Source: Deinococcus koreensis
GTDB taxonomy: Bacteria > Deinococcota > Deinococci > Deinococcales > Deinococcaceae
Reading direction: 5' to 3'
Assembly: GCF_002901445.1 (NCBI RefSeq)
Contig: NZ_PPPD01000001.1
Coordinates: 1,737,501-1,801,500 of the forward strand
Length of the DNA: 64,000 nt
Below are positions 31,104 to 45,669 of this stretch, in pieces (the stretch's first letter is position 1; the number at the start of each line of letters is the position of its first letter). The translations under genes and the position numbers were made by a program. The notes beneath the pieces were generated by a model. That model was given only the letters and a program-made list of their open reading frames with translations. It did not search any database and was not told where the DNA came from.

Positions 31104-31967
31104 ATGCACGTCCTGAACATTCCCGCCCCGCCGGCCCTCCTGGGGCGCTGGCGATCCTGGCTCGCCCCGCCGCGCCAGCCCTTCTTCCTGACCCGGGCAG
31201 AGGCGGACGCGCTGGCGCTGGACACGCTGGCCCGCGCCGACGCCCGGCTCACGCCCGAGGAGCGCGACACCTTCACCGCCTGGAACGTCTCGGCGCAGGC
31301 CGACCGCGTGGCGTGGCTGACCCTGGACGAGTGGGACGCGCTGCCCCCGCCCCGGCAGAGAACGTTGCTGCATGCGCAGCTCCGGCACGGGCGCGGCAAT
31401 CTGCCGCTACGCCGCCAGTACGCCGGTCTCCTGCCGGCACCGGTGCCCGCCCGCTTCCTGTGGCGGCCCGAGTGGCTGACTCCCGCCGTTCTGGCCCGCC
31501 TCGTCTCGGACGGCCGCCCGGCCTGTCGGCGGGCCGACGTGCCGGAGCCGATCTGGCAGGCGGCGGCGCCCACGCTGCCCGGGGCCCGTGAACTGGCGGG
31601 CACCTTCCCGGCGGGCAGCGGCCCGAACTGCTTCGGCACCGTGATGGCGGCGGCCGGCGTGGTGGGGGCCGAGCGCGAATGGATGCAGCGTGAGCCCTTC
31701 GAGGCGTTCCTGCGGGAGCGCACCCGGCCCGCCGGACAGGACGACCGGCCCGGCACGCTGCTCGTCTGGCGCAGCGTGGACGGGCTCGCGCAGCACGCGG
31801 CCATCACCCTGGGCGGCGGCTGGGCGCTGCATAAGCCGTCTCAGGGGTGGATGACACCCCGGGTCGTGCTGGACGTGCCGACCCTCAAACGGAGCTGCCG
31901 GACGCCGGGCTGGCATCTGACGCGGCGGACACTGCTGGCGGGCGCCGCTACTTGCCGTTCCTCGTGA
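31104..31967 (+). CDS. hypothetical protein with NlpC/P60-like Cys-His motif
   Basis: A 287-residue protein I cannot place in a named family. The second half has GPNCFGTVMAAAGV (C176), then AQHAAITLGGGWALHKPSQG (H231 and H243). A cysteine at the start of a helix and a histidine at the start of a strand, followed by a third polar residue, is the pattern of NlpC/P60 and related papain-like hydrolases. The first 100 residues are helical and charged. No signal peptide is seen. GTG at 31041 is an alternative, longer start. The end overlaps a small membrane-protein gene on the other strand by 20 bases. Confidence 0.68.
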   Translation: MHVLNIPAPPALLGRWRSWLAPPRQPFFLTRAEADALALDTLARADARLTPEERDTFTAWNVSAQADRVAWLTLDEWDALPPPRQRTLLHAQLRHGRGNLPLRRQYAGLLPAPVPARFLWRPEWLTPAVLARLVSDGRPACRRADVPEPIWQAAAPTLPGARELAGTFPAGSGPNCFGTVMAAAGVVGAEREWMQREPFEAFLRERTRPAGQDDRPGTLLVWRSVDGLAQHAAITLGGGWALHKPSQGWMTPRVVLDVPTLKRSCRTPGWHLTRRTLLAGAATCRSS

Positions 31968-32118
31968 GCCGCCACAGGGTAATGCCGTTGACGATCATCA
32001 GCAGGGCACACAGGCCGGCCATCGGCCACTGCTCCCGCTGCGCGAAACGGATGGTCAGGATGCCCCAGCCGCAGACCAGGGCCACGACCAGCCAGACCCG
32101 CCAGGCGGGCGCATTCAC
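31948..32118 (-). CDS. small two-helix membrane protein
   Basis: A protein of about 56 residues with two hydrophobic stretches (VWLVVALVCGWGILTIRF and MAGLCALLMIVNGITLW) and a basic end (RLTRNGK). The start is uncertain: GTG at 32118 is used here, and a -10-like TACCTT lies at plus-strand 32139-32144. Function unknown. Confidence 0.5.
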   Translation of the reverse strand: MNAPAWRVWLVVALVCGWGILTIRFAQREQWPMAGLCALLMIVNGITLWRLTRNGK

Positions 32119-32192
32119 GTTGAGAACCTCATGCCCCCAAGGTAGCGGGGATGGGCGGGCGTGACCGTGCCCCAACCCCTACATTCAGCCAG

Positions 32193-33428
32193 CTACTTCC
32201 CAAGACTGGAGCCCAGCGCCGTTCGCAGGGCCGCCTCGGCGTTCAGGGTGCCGGCGCCGCAGCTGCGTTCGGGCAGGGGGTCGCACTGGCCGCCGGGGAA
32301 GCGGGTGGCGGTGCCCGTCAGGTAGGTGCGCAGCAGCGCGGGGCTCAGCTTCGGGCGCACCCCCAGCAGCAGGCTGGCGACCCCGGTCGCGTGCGGCGCG
32401 GCGAAGGAGGTGCCGTTCGGGCTGCGCTCGCCGCCGGGGCCGCTCAGGGAACTGGCGGGGATACCGTGGCCGACCTCACCGCCCGGCGCCCCCAGGGCCA
32501 CGCTGGCGCCCCAGTTGGCGTAGCCGGGGCGGGTGCCCTGCTCGGTCACGCTGGTCACGGTCAGCACATTGCGGCAGCCGGCCGGCGAGTAGCCCGCCGA
32601 ATTGGCGCCGTCGTTGGCGGCCCCGGCGACCACCAGCGCTCCCTTCGCCGTCACGGCGTCGATGGCGGCCTGCACGCGCCTGTCGCAGCCGGTCAGTGGA
32701 ATGAAGTCCGCGAAGAGGCTCAGGTTGAGCAGCCGGGCGGGGTGGGGGTTGAGGGGCGCGCCGCTCACCGGTAGGCCGGCGGCCCACTTCATTCCGTCCA
32801 CCAGATCGGGCACGTCGATCTGTCCGTCGGTGCCCGCCACGCGCACCTGCACCACCCGGGCCTGCGGGTTGATGCCCGCCATGCCCCGGCCGTCGTGCGC
32901 CGCCGCGATCAGGTTGGCGACCACCTCGGCGTGGTAAGCGTACTCGCCCACGCCGCTGGCATCGGCGTCGCGGCCCGTGCCGTCGCCGGAGCGCCGGGGG
33001 TCGCTCACGAAGTCGTAGCCGTTCACGACCCGGCCCGTCAGCTCGGGCGACGCCACGTAGCCGGTGTCCAGCACCGCCACCGTGACCGGGCCGCCCCGTG
33101 AGAGCACCCAGGCCTCCGGCAGCCGGATGGCGCGCAAGTCCCACTGGCGGGGGAAGAGGGGATCGGTGGGCAGCCGGAACGCGGGGGGAGGGGAGACGGG
33201 AGCGGGCGCCACGGGCCTGATCTCCGGTGGGGCGCTCGGGGAAGCCGGCGCCGGGGGGATCTCCGGCAGCGCCGGAGCGGGGGCTGGCGCGGGCCTGGGC
33301 GTACTCGGCGGAGCAATCGGCATCAGCTTGATGCCCTGGGCGCCGAAGCCCAGCAGCGCGGCGCCCAGCAGGGCCGCGCCCAGGGCGACCTGACGCGAAC
33401 GGGAACGAGACCGGGCAGAGCGCTTCAT
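32193..33428 (-). CDS. secreted subtilisin-like serine protease (S8)
   Basis: A 411-residue exported protease. A basic N-terminus and hydrophobic helix (residues 13-30) form a signal or anchor; a Pro/Ala-rich spacer runs to about residue 85. The catalytic triad is D121 (TVAVLDTGY), H166 ([11 protein letters not shown]) and S341 ([12 protein letters not shown]), with N272 as oxyanion residue (GAANDG). The histidine block is unusual: it reads EYAYHAEVV where most subtilases have GHGTHVAG. Four cysteines in the second half may form disulfides. It lies divergent from the dehydrogenase gene. Confidence 0.92.
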   Translation of the reverse strand: MKRSARSRSRSRQVALGAALLGAALLGFGAQGIKLMPIAPPSTPRPAPAPAPALPEIPPAPASPSAPPEIRPVAPAPVSPPPAFRLPTDPLFPRQWDLRAIRLPEAWVLSRGGPVTVAVLDTGYVASPELTGRVVNGYDFVSDPRRSGDGTGRDADASGVGEYAYHAEVVANLIAAAHDGRGMAGINPQARVVQVRVAGTDGQIDVPDLVDGMKWAAGLPVSGAPLNPHPARLLNLSLFADFIPLTGCDRRVQAAIDAVTAKGALVVAGAANDGANSAGYSPAGCRNVLTVTSVTEQGTRPGYANWGASVALGAPGGEVGHGIPASSLSGPGGERSPNGTSFAAPHATGVASLLLGVRPKLSPALLRTYLTGTATRFPGGQCDPLPERSCGAGTLNAEAALRTALGSSLGK

Positions 33429-33480
33429 TCCCGCCAGTCTCGCGCCTGGGTCTGACGCCCGCCTGAGCGCCGCTTGGGCA

Positions 33481-33486
33481 TACCAT
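33481..33486 (+). promoter_or_regulatory. leaderless promoter -10 TACCAT
   Basis: TACCAT begins 12 bases before the ATG at 33493. Confidence 0.6.
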
Positions 33487-33492
33487 CACAGC

Positions 33493-34335
33493 ATGACCGC
33501 ACCCCGGCCCACGTCCCCCGCTCCCCCCCGTCAGCCAGCCCCCTACGCCGCGGTGATCGTCCTGACCGGCGCGGCCAGCGGGATCGGCGCGGCCACGGCG
33601 CGCGAACTCTCGGCGCGAGGCTACCGGCTCGTGCTCGCCGCCCGGCGGGCCGACCCGCTCTCGGCGCTGGCCCGTGAACTCGACCCGACCGGCGCCCGCG
33701 TGATCGCCGTGCCCACCGACGTCACCGACGACGCCTCGCGCCGCGCCCTGATCGGCGCCGCCCACGAGCACTTCGGACACGTCGACGTGCTGGTCAACAA
33801 CGCCGGGGTCACGGTCGAGCAGGGCTGGTGGTGGGATGACCCCGATCCGCTGCGGGTGGTGCGCGTCAATCTGGAATCGCCCGTCGAACTCACGCGGCTC
33901 GTGCTGCCCCAGATGCGCTCGCGGGGCAGCGGGCACATCGTGAACATCGGCTCGGTGGCGGGCCGGGCGGCCACCAACGGCATGTACTCGGCCTCCAAGT
34001 TCGGGCTGCGCGGCTTCTCGCTGGGGCTCCGGCGCGAGCTGCTGGGCAGCGGGGTGGAGGTCAGCCTGGTCGCCCCGGGCTTCGTGAAAAGCGAGATGAC
34101 CGCCCGTGCCCGGCTGCCCATGCCGGGGCCGGAGGTGGTGGCCCGCGCGGTCGCGGGCGTCCTGGAGCGCCCGAGGCGTGAGGTGGTCGTGCCGGGGGCG
34201 TACCGTGCCCTGGTGCTGCTCGACGCCCTGCTGCCCGCGCTGGCCGACCTGATCGTGCGCCGGATCGTGATCGCGCGGCGCTACGGGCACGGGCGCCCCG
34301 GGCAGAATCAGTCCGGGCAGGATAAGAAAGCCTGA
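33493..34335 (+). CDS. short-chain dehydrogenase/reductase
   Basis: A 280-residue classical SDR. The cofactor-binding motif is [14 protein letters not shown], the structural NNAG is in [11 protein letters not shown], and the active site comprises the serine of [10 protein letters not shown] and YSASK. The arginine after the second strand (AARRADPL) favours NADPH. A hydrophobic and basic C-terminal tail ([19 protein letters not shown]) suggests membrane association, as in the SDR group acting on lipids or steroids. The substrate is unknown. The next gene, an App1-type lipid phosphatase, follows in the same direction with its own promoter. Confidence 0.9.
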   Translation: MTAPRPTSPAPPRQPAPYAAVIVLTGAASGIGAATARELSARGYRLVLAARRADPLSALARELDPTGARVIAVPTDVTDDASRRALIGAAHEHFGHVDVLVNNAGVTVEQGWWWDDPDPLRVVRVNLESPVELTRLVLPQMRSRGSGHIVNIGSVAGRAATNGMYSASKFGLRGFSLGLRRELLGSGVEVSLVAPGFVKSEMTARARLPMPGPEVVARAVAGVLERPRREVVVPGAYRALVLLDALLPALADLIVRRIVIARRYGHGRPGQNQSGQDKKA

Positions 34336-34369
34336 AACCGTCCCCGGCGTTCCGTCCCGGCGTTCTCCT

Positions 34370-34375
34370 TACACT
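34370..34375 (+). promoter_or_regulatory. leaderless promoter -10 TACACT
   Basis: TACACT begins 12 bases before the ATG at 34382. Confidence 0.6.
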
Positions 34376-34381
34376 GGTCGG

Positions 34382-35467
34382 ATGTTGCCCTTCAAGACGG
34401 CGTTCAAGGCGGTGGTGCCGCTGCTGGAACGCGGGGTCAGCGCGGCGGATCAGGCGGTCAGCGGCTACCTCCAGCCGCGCCGGGCTCGGGGCAAGCTGCT
34501 GCTGCAGCCCTACGTGGGCTGGGGCACCCCGCAGCGCGTGGAACTGTCCGGGCGGGTGCTGCTGCCCCGCACCATGCGGCCCCCCCAGCAGGGCGATCCG
34601 CGGCTGCGCAACGTCCGCAACGCCCTGCGCCGGCTGTTCTCGCGCGAGGTCGGCGGGATCCGGGTCACGGGCGTGCTGGACGGCGTGCAGGCCAGCGCGG
34701 TGAGCGACCACGACGGCTACTTCCGGCTGGAGTTCACGCTGCCGGCGCCCCTCTCGGCGGGCTGGCACGAGGCGACCCTGCGCCTGGACGGCCGCGAGGG
34801 CAGCACCACCGGCCGCGTGCAGGTGGTCTCGCAGGCCCGCTTCGGCATCATCAGCGATCTGGACGACACCGTGATCCAGTCGGACGTGACCAGCCTGCCG
34901 CGCATGCTGCTGACCGTCCTGACCGGCAACGCCCAGACCCGCTCGCCCTTTCCCGGCGTGAGCACGCTCTACCGCGCCCTGATCCGCACCGAGCAGGAGC
35001 GCAACCCGATCTTCTACGTGTCCAGCAGCCCCTGGAACTTCTTCGACCTGCTGCTGAGCTTCCTCCACTACCGCCACATTCCGCTGGGGCCGCTGTTCCT
35101 GCGCAACTGGGGAGTCGATCTGCTGGCCGGGCACGGCCACTACAAGCATGGGGTCATCGAGACCATCTTCGAGCGCTACCCGGCGCTGTCCTTCGTCCTG
35201 ATCGGCGACAGCGGCGAGAAAGACCCGGAGATCTATGCCGAGGTCGTCCGGAAGTACCCGGACCGGGTGCTGGCCGTGTACATCCGCGACGTCACCGAGG
35301 CCCACCGGGACGCCGGGGTGCACGAGCTGCGCGAGCAGGTGCGCCGCGCCGGGGTCTCGATGGTGCTCTCGCCCGACAGCCTGAACGCCGCCGGCCACGC
35401 CATGAGCCTGGGCCTGATCGACCCCGACGGCTACCGCAGCGTGCTGGCGAGTGTGGAGCGGACGTAG
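34382..35467 (+). CDS. App1-family (DUF2183) phosphatidate phosphatase-like protein
   Basis: A 361-residue protein of the App1/DUF2183 family, HAD-type phosphatases that in yeast remove phosphate from phosphatidic acid. The catalytic DxDxT motif is [13 protein letters not shown] near residue 160. [14 protein letters not shown] and [15 protein letters not shown] are the next conserved blocks, and [14 protein letters not shown] holds the last aspartates. The N-terminal 150 residues form the beta-rich domain usual in bacterial members. No signal peptide is seen. It ends just before a strong shared terminator. Confidence 0.9.
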   Translation: MLPFKTAFKAVVPLLERGVSAADQAVSGYLQPRRARGKLLLQPYVGWGTPQRVELSGRVLLPRTMRPPQQGDPRLRNVRNALRRLFSREVGGIRVTGVLDGVQASAVSDHDGYFRLEFTLPAPLSAGWHEATLRLDGREGSTTGRVQVVSQARFGIISDLDDTVIQSDVTSLPRMLLTVLTGNAQTRSPFPGVSTLYRALIRTEQERNPIFYVSSSPWNFFDLLLSFLHYRHIPLGPLFLRNWGVDLLAGHGHYKHGVIETIFERYPALSFVLIGDSGEKDPEIYAEVVRKYPDRVLAVYIRDVTEAHRDAGVHELREQVRRAGVSMVLSPDSLNAAGHAMSLGLIDPDGYRSVLASVERT

Positions 35468-35488
35468 GGAGAGGGGGAACGCTGAACA

Positions 35489-35527
35489 GCACAGCGGGCG
35501 GAGTCAAGTGGACTCCGCCCGCTGTGC
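35489..35527. terminator. strong two-way hairpin
   Basis: A perfect 17-bp stem (35489-35505 with 35511-35527) around a 5-base loop sits between the convergent App1 and RNase R genes. T-tracts are weak on both sides, but the stem is very stable. Confidence 0.7.
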
Positions 35528-35537
35528 CCAGAGGACT

Positions 35538-39596
<4,059 letters not shown>

Positions 39597-39912
39597 TAAC
39601 GCACCTGGTGGATCAGGACGCGCCCGTGAGGTTTACACTCGTCTGGCACGCGGTCGCCGGGTCACATTGCACCGGATCATCTGCATTGGGCCAAGGGGCC
39701 CCAAGCGCCGCACGCCCTTCCGCTCACGGGAACTGGTTTTCGCTTCCTCGGGCCGCGCCATGACCCACGGCCCGTCTGGCTGTTGTGGGGGCGCTGTCCT
39801 GTACCCGGCAGCGAGGCCAGCATAACACGCCCTGTCTGACGGGATCGTTACGCAGGACGGGATGGACGCCCTGCCGCCGCTTTGGATTCGGCCAGCTCTG
39901 AGCGCTGCCGGG
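39597..39912. other. upstream region of RNase R, no gene recognised
   Basis: It holds the RNase R promoter area and a plus-strand TACACT near 39634 with no clear gene behind it. Open frames here lack the codon bias of real genes. Confidence 0.3.
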
Positions 39913-39917
39913 TGGAA

Positions 39918-40185
39918 ACGCCTGATGTGAAACGAGACCACCGACCATCGGACGCAGACTGTGCATTGGTCGTCGGGCACGATGGCGAGCGGCGCCCGTC
40001 CCCCCTCTGCTTCGCAGCTTTTCAAGTCCCCAGCCCTCTCTGCGAGCTGTTCCAGTCCCCCCACACGGAGGCAGGGAGAAAAGGAAGGGATCCGGGCGAC
40101 TCCGTTCGCATTTCACATCACGTGTCTTGAGGAGGGAGAAAAAACGGCGATTGGAACAGTCTGCGCTGTAGTTCACATCAGGCGC
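39918..40185. mobile_element. MITE-like repeat, copy B
   Basis: A 268-base noncoding element. The ends ACGCCTGATGTGAA (39918-39931) and TTCACATCAGGCGC (40172-40185) are inverted copies with one mismatch, followed inward by GCAGACTG (39954-39961) and CAGTCTGC (40157-40164). It is flanked by direct repeats TGGAA at 39913-39917 and 40186-40190, a likely 5-bp target duplication. The interior 40001-40130 matches copy A in reverse orientation, and a third copy of the TGATGTGAAA end lies inside at 40111-40122. No transposase is encoded. Confidence 0.72.
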
Positions 40186-40287
40186 TGGAACAGGGGCGAT
40201 GTCCGCCTCCGGTGCTCCCGCCCCGCGGCGAACCACTCCGGGACGCGCGGCAGAGCTGGCGTTCCGGCGCTGATCTGTGCGCTGCGG

Positions 40288-41085
40288 TCAATCCCGCCGC
40301 ACCCAGCCGCTCAGCGGCGCGTGGTCGCTCAGGCGGGCCTCCCGATCCACGCTCACCCCGCTCACCGCCACGCCCGAGGCCAGCAGGTAATCGATGCGCC
40401 AGCCCACGTTGTTCGCGTAGGCTCCGGCGCGGTTGCTCCACCACGTGTATTCGGCGGCCTCTCCCAGGTGCGCGCGGTGACAGTCCACCAGTCCGCCCTC
40501 CAGATGCATGCTCATCCACTCGCGCTCGTGGGGCAGGAAGCCGGAATTCTTCTGGTTGCTGCGCCAGTTCTTCAGGTCGATCTCCCGGTGCGCGATGTTG
40601 TAGTCGCCGCCCAGCACGGTGGGCAGGCCCTCGGCCAGCAGGCCGGAGACCCAGGTCTGGTAGTCGCCCAGCATCCGGTTCTTGAAGCCCTGGCGCTCCT
40701 CGCCCGAGCTGCCGCTGGGCAGGTACACGCTGACGAAGCGCACGCCCTCCACCACGGCGCTCAGCACGCGGCCCTCGGCGTCCATCTCCTCGTGGGGCAT
40801 CCCGGCGCGCACGTCGGTGAGGCCCCGGCGCGAGAGGATCGCCACGCCGCTGTAGCCCGCCCTGTTCGCCGGAAACCAGGCGCTGTCGTAACCCAGGTGC
40901 GCCAGGGCCTCCGGGTGGGGATCAGCCCGCACTTCCTGCAGCAGCAGGACGTCGGGGGCCTCCCGCGCCACCCAGTCCACCAGCCCTTTTTTCAGGGCGC
41001 TGCGGATGCCGTTCACGTTCAGGGTCGTGACCTTCAGGGGAGATTGGGCCATGGGGAGTCGGGCCACACGAAGCTGGGCAGTCAT
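40288..41085 (-). CDS. xthA: exodeoxyribonuclease III / AP endonuclease
   Basis: This 265-residue enzyme of the exonuclease III family cleaves DNA at abasic sites and trims 3' ends in base-excision repair. Conserved blocks are TLNVNGIRSALKKG, LLLQEVRADP (metal-binding glutamate), VSVYLPSG, LGGDYNIAHREIDLKNWRSN (D and N of the active site), WWSNRAGAYANNVGWRIDYLL, and the final SDHAPLSGWV with the catalytic Asp-His pair. The ATG at 41085 is preceded by TATCCT fourteen bases upstream; ATG at 41052 is an alternative. No response motif is seen upstream. Confidence 0.96.
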   Translation of the reverse strand: MTAQLRVARLPMAQSPLKVTTLNVNGIRSALKKGLVDWVAREAPDVLLLQEVRADPHPEALAHLGYDSAWFPANRAGYSGVAILSRRGLTDVRAGMPHEEMDAEGRVLSAVVEGVRFVSVYLPSGSSGEERQGFKNRMLGDYQTWVSGLLAEGLPTVLGGDYNIAHREIDLKNWRSNQKNSGFLPHEREWMSMHLEGGLVDCHRAHLGEAAEYTWWSNRAGAYANNVGWRIDYLLASGVAVSGVSVDREARLSDHAPLSGWVRRD

Positions 41086-41193
41086 GCCCGACGAGGATAC
41101 CGGATGGAAGGCGGACGCCGGTTTCTTTTTGTACCGGGTCTCTTGTTCAAGACACGTTCAGCCAACTCAAAACCGTTTCCTGAGACGCAGGCG

Positions 41194-41199
41194 TAGGCT
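41194..41199 (+). promoter_or_regulatory. -10 hexamer TAGGCT
   Basis: TAGGCT begins 15 bases before the ATG at 41209, with no Shine-Dalgarno sequence. Confidence 0.5.
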
Positions 41200-41208
41200 G
41201 GATGAACC

Positions 41209-41517
41209 ATGATTGACATCAAGTTCCTCAACGAATCCGACGGTCAGGAGTTCCGCATGACCCATCCGAAGGCCGAGCGCGTTCTGAAGGACATCCAGCA
41301 GTGGGCGCAGGCCAACGATTTCGAGCAGGTCGCGTTCTGGCGCGATCCCGAGGACGAGCACAAGCTGTGGGTGCAGCTCGGCGACAACCGGCTCAACTAC
41401 TGGATTCACGACTCGACCTTCACCGAGGGCAAGCACGAGACCGTGGAGATGCAGATGGACTATGCCCGTGGCGCCGCCCGCCGCAGCGCCGCCGGCTACG
41501 GCAAATTCGACAAATAA
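41209..41517 (+). CDS. small conserved hypothetical protein
   Basis: A 102-residue protein without a recognised domain. It is hydrophilic and rich in aromatic and charged residues, with no membrane helix. A segment near the end, MQMDYARGAARRSAAGYGK, is basic, while the middle (FWRDPEDEHKLWVQLGDNRL) is strand-like and acidic. That composition suits a small cytoplasmic nucleic-acid- or protein-binding protein, but no function can be assigned. It is a single gene with an AT-poor leaderless-like promoter and a hairpin behind it. Confidence 0.75.
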   Translation: MIDIKFLNESDGQEFRMTHPKAERVLKDIQQWAQANDFEQVAFWRDPEDEHKLWVQLGDNRLNYWIHDSTFTEGKHETVEMQMDYARGAARRSAAGYGKFDK

Positions 41518-41530
41518 GGTCTGAACAGCA

Positions 41531-41560
41531 CTGAGCGGCGAGGTTCCCCCCGCCGCTCAG
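41531..41560. terminator. hairpin after the small hypothetical gene
   Basis: CTGAGCGGCG (41531-41540) and CGCCGCTCAG (41551-41560) form a perfect 10-bp stem with a 10-base loop between convergent genes. There is no T-tract. Confidence 0.55.
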
Positions 41561-41686
41561 GTCGTGTCCGGGCATCGGGAGGCCCTGGCTGGCCTCGCCG
41601 GCCCGGAGCGGTCTCTGTTCCCCAGGACAACCGGAGGCCGGGAGCGGGGCCCGTTTCAGCCCCCTGCTCCCGGCCCCCCGCGTTAC

Positions 41687-43033
<1,347 letters not shown>

Positions 43034-43044
43034 GCTTGCCTCCG

Positions 43045-43142
43045 GCAAGAGGCAGAGGGCAGAGAGCCGATGGCCAAAGACCGCTCAGGCCGAAGCCAAA
43101 GCGCTGTTTGCCATCTGCCATTCGCCGTCTGCCATCTGCATC
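43045..43142. repeat. palindromic AGAAGGC-type repeat inside the acc operon
   Basis: A diverged copy of the family: GGCAGAGGGCAGAG on the left and GCCATCTGCCATTCGCC plus GTCTGCCATCTGCATC on the right fold back with GATGGC/GCCATC pairing. It sits between accB and accC and overlaps the region just before the accC Shine-Dalgarno. Confidence 0.65.
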
Positions 43143-43143
43143 C

Positions 43144-43668
<525 letters not shown>

Positions 43669-43806
43669 GGCCCCTCCTTGGGTGGTGCGCTGTTGGCAAC
43701 GGTACGGATCGGGTGTGCTGGTCTGGGTGTGCTGCGGGCTTCATGATGCCCTGCGCCGGGCCGGCCGGAGTGTCACCGCCCGCCTAACGCCCGTTTGTGT
43801 GAACCG

Positions 43807-43812
43807 AGTCTA
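43807..43812 (-). promoter_or_regulatory. accB promoter -10 TAGACT
   Basis: TAGACT on the minus strand (TTAGACT), with a leader of about 130 bases to the accB start. This suggests accBC is transcribed separately from efp. Confidence 0.5.
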
Positions 43813-44093
43813 ACGTCCGGGAGGGAGGGGGAGGAGAAACGGCGGACGTGGGATCATGCGTCGCCTTCCGGAGTGGGGTCGGGCCTCCGCGCGAGGGAGC
43901 AGTGGTGCCCCGTGCTCGGGTTCCAGACCCTCCGCGCTGCTCAGGGTGGCCCGTCCGGGCGGGATGGGGAGCGCTTCCTGCCTCTCCCTGTCCGGTCTGC
44001 CCAGGGAGGTTTGCCCAGGAAGTGCGCCGCCCCCGGGTTCACGGAAGGCGGCGCAGAGCGTTTAGGTCGAGCGTTTGGGTTGGGGGGCCGGGT
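43813..44093. other. unexplained noncoding stretch between accB and efp
   Basis: About 280 bases without a convincing gene on either strand. A hairpin GCGCCGCC/GGCGGCGC lies around 44023-44052 and may end efp transcription. Confidence 0.35.
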
Positions 44094-44652
<559 letters not shown>

Positions 44653-44770
44653 TTTGACTCCTTTGTCCGGGTCGGGGCGCTCGCCGCCGGGCTCGTCGCT
44701 GGAGCTCTCCGTCTGCGGGGAAGTCCAGTGCTGAAGAGCCGCGCTGGGGCGCCACACGACAACGCGCAGA

Positions 44771-44776
44771 AGTCTA
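44771..44776 (-). promoter_or_regulatory. efp promoter -10 TAGACT
   Basis: TAGACT on the minus strand, about 120 bases before the efp ATG, so efp has a true leader with a Shine-Dalgarno. Confidence 0.5.
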
Positions 44777-44794
44777 TCAGAGGGGAGAGAGGTC

Positions 44795-44824
44795 TTCCAC
44801 CACTCCCCCAGGGTTTGCTATGAT
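44795..44824 (+). promoter_or_regulatory. rplY promoter, extended -10
   Basis: TGCTATGAT (extended -10, TATGAT at 44819-44824) with TTCCAC 18 bases upstream as a weak -35. The leader to the ATG is about 83 bases. Confidence 0.6.
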
Positions 44825-44913
44825 GCTGCGGTTGCACGTCCGCCCCCCGCCCCCAGAACCCTGTTTTCTGATGCGCGGCGAGAGCTGGCCGGCGAAGATC
44901 AAGGAGAACGCAC

Positions 44914-45618
44914 ATGGAACTGAACGCCAAACCCCGCAAGAGCCAGGAAAAGCTGGCCGAAGGCATGATCCCCGCCGTCGCCTACAACAAGGAAAAGAAC
45001 GTCTCCTTCACGCTGGATCGCAAGGCCTTCGACCGCGCCTTCCGTACCCAGAGCACCACCGGCCTGTTCGACATCACGGTGGAAGGCGGCGAGACCTTCC
45101 CCGCGCTGGTCAAGGCCGTGCAGATGGACAAGCGCCGCCGCACCCCCATGCACGTGGATTTCTACATGGTCACCTACGGTGAGCCCATCGAGGTCTCCGT
45201 GCCGGTGCATACCAAGGGCAAGAGCCAGGGCGTCGTGCTGGGCGGCCTGCTGGACGTCGTGGTGCACAACCTCGCCATCGTGGCGCCGGGGCCGCGCCGC
45301 ATTCCGCAGGAACTCGTGGTGGACGTGACCAAGCTGAGCATCGGCGACCACGTTACTGCCGGTCAGGTCAGCCTGCCCGAGGGCTGCAAGCTGGCCGTCG
45401 ACGAAGACCTCGTGATCATTAGCGTCCTGCCGCCGCGCATGACCGCCGACGAGGCCGCCGCCGAAACGCAGGCCGCCCAGGTGGCCGGCATGGTCGCCTC
45501 CGGCGAGCTGTCCGAGGAAGCCGCCGAAGCCGTGCTGGAAGGCGACGCCTCCCTGGACGAGGTCAAGGCCGAAGCCGCCGCCGCTGCAGACGGCGAGGGC
45601 GAGACCAAGGAAGACTGA
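44914..45618 (+). CDS. rplY: 50S ribosomal protein L25, general stress (CTC) type
   Basis: This 234-residue protein binds 5S rRNA at the central protuberance of the large subunit. The N-terminal L25 domain (residues 1-90; IPAVAYNKEKNVSFTLDRKAF) is followed by the TL5/CTC beta domain (GKSQGVVLGGLLDVVVHNLAI). A third acidic helical domain of about 60 residues (ADEAAAETQAAQVAG; AVLEGDASLDEV) is characteristic of the Deinococcus protein, which is longer than the Thermus form. AAGGAG at 44900 sets the start. A strong terminator follows. Confidence 0.96.
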   Translation: MELNAKPRKSQEKLAEGMIPAVAYNKEKNVSFTLDRKAFDRAFRTQSTTGLFDITVEGGETFPALVKAVQMDKRRRTPMHVDFYMVTYGEPIEVSVPVHTKGKSQGVVLGGLLDVVVHNLAIVAPGPRRIPQELVVDVTKLSIGDHVTAGQVSLPEGCKLAVDEDLVIISVLPPRMTADEAAAETQAAQVAGMVASGELSEEAAEAVLEGDASLDEVKAEAAAAADGEGETKED

Positions 45619-45631
45619 GCCTCTGCGCCCG

Positions 45632-45669
45632 GCGGGCCGGCTCCCACACTGGGAGCCGGCCCGCTTTCT
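45632..45669 (+). terminator. rho-independent terminator after rplY
   Basis: A perfect 14-bp stem (45632-45645 with 45651-45664) around a 5-base loop, followed by TTTCT. It overlaps the end of the convergent aminopeptidase gene. Confidence 0.85.

Noticed and set aside
40001..40130. Possible CRISPR-like or tandem array because of repeated GGGGACT units
   Set aside because: There are only two diverged direct units inside a MITE-like element and no regular spacers or cas genes.
43795..44093. Plus-strand frames in the efp-accB gap as a small gene
   Set aside because: They run on antisense into efp and lack a start signal or codon bias.
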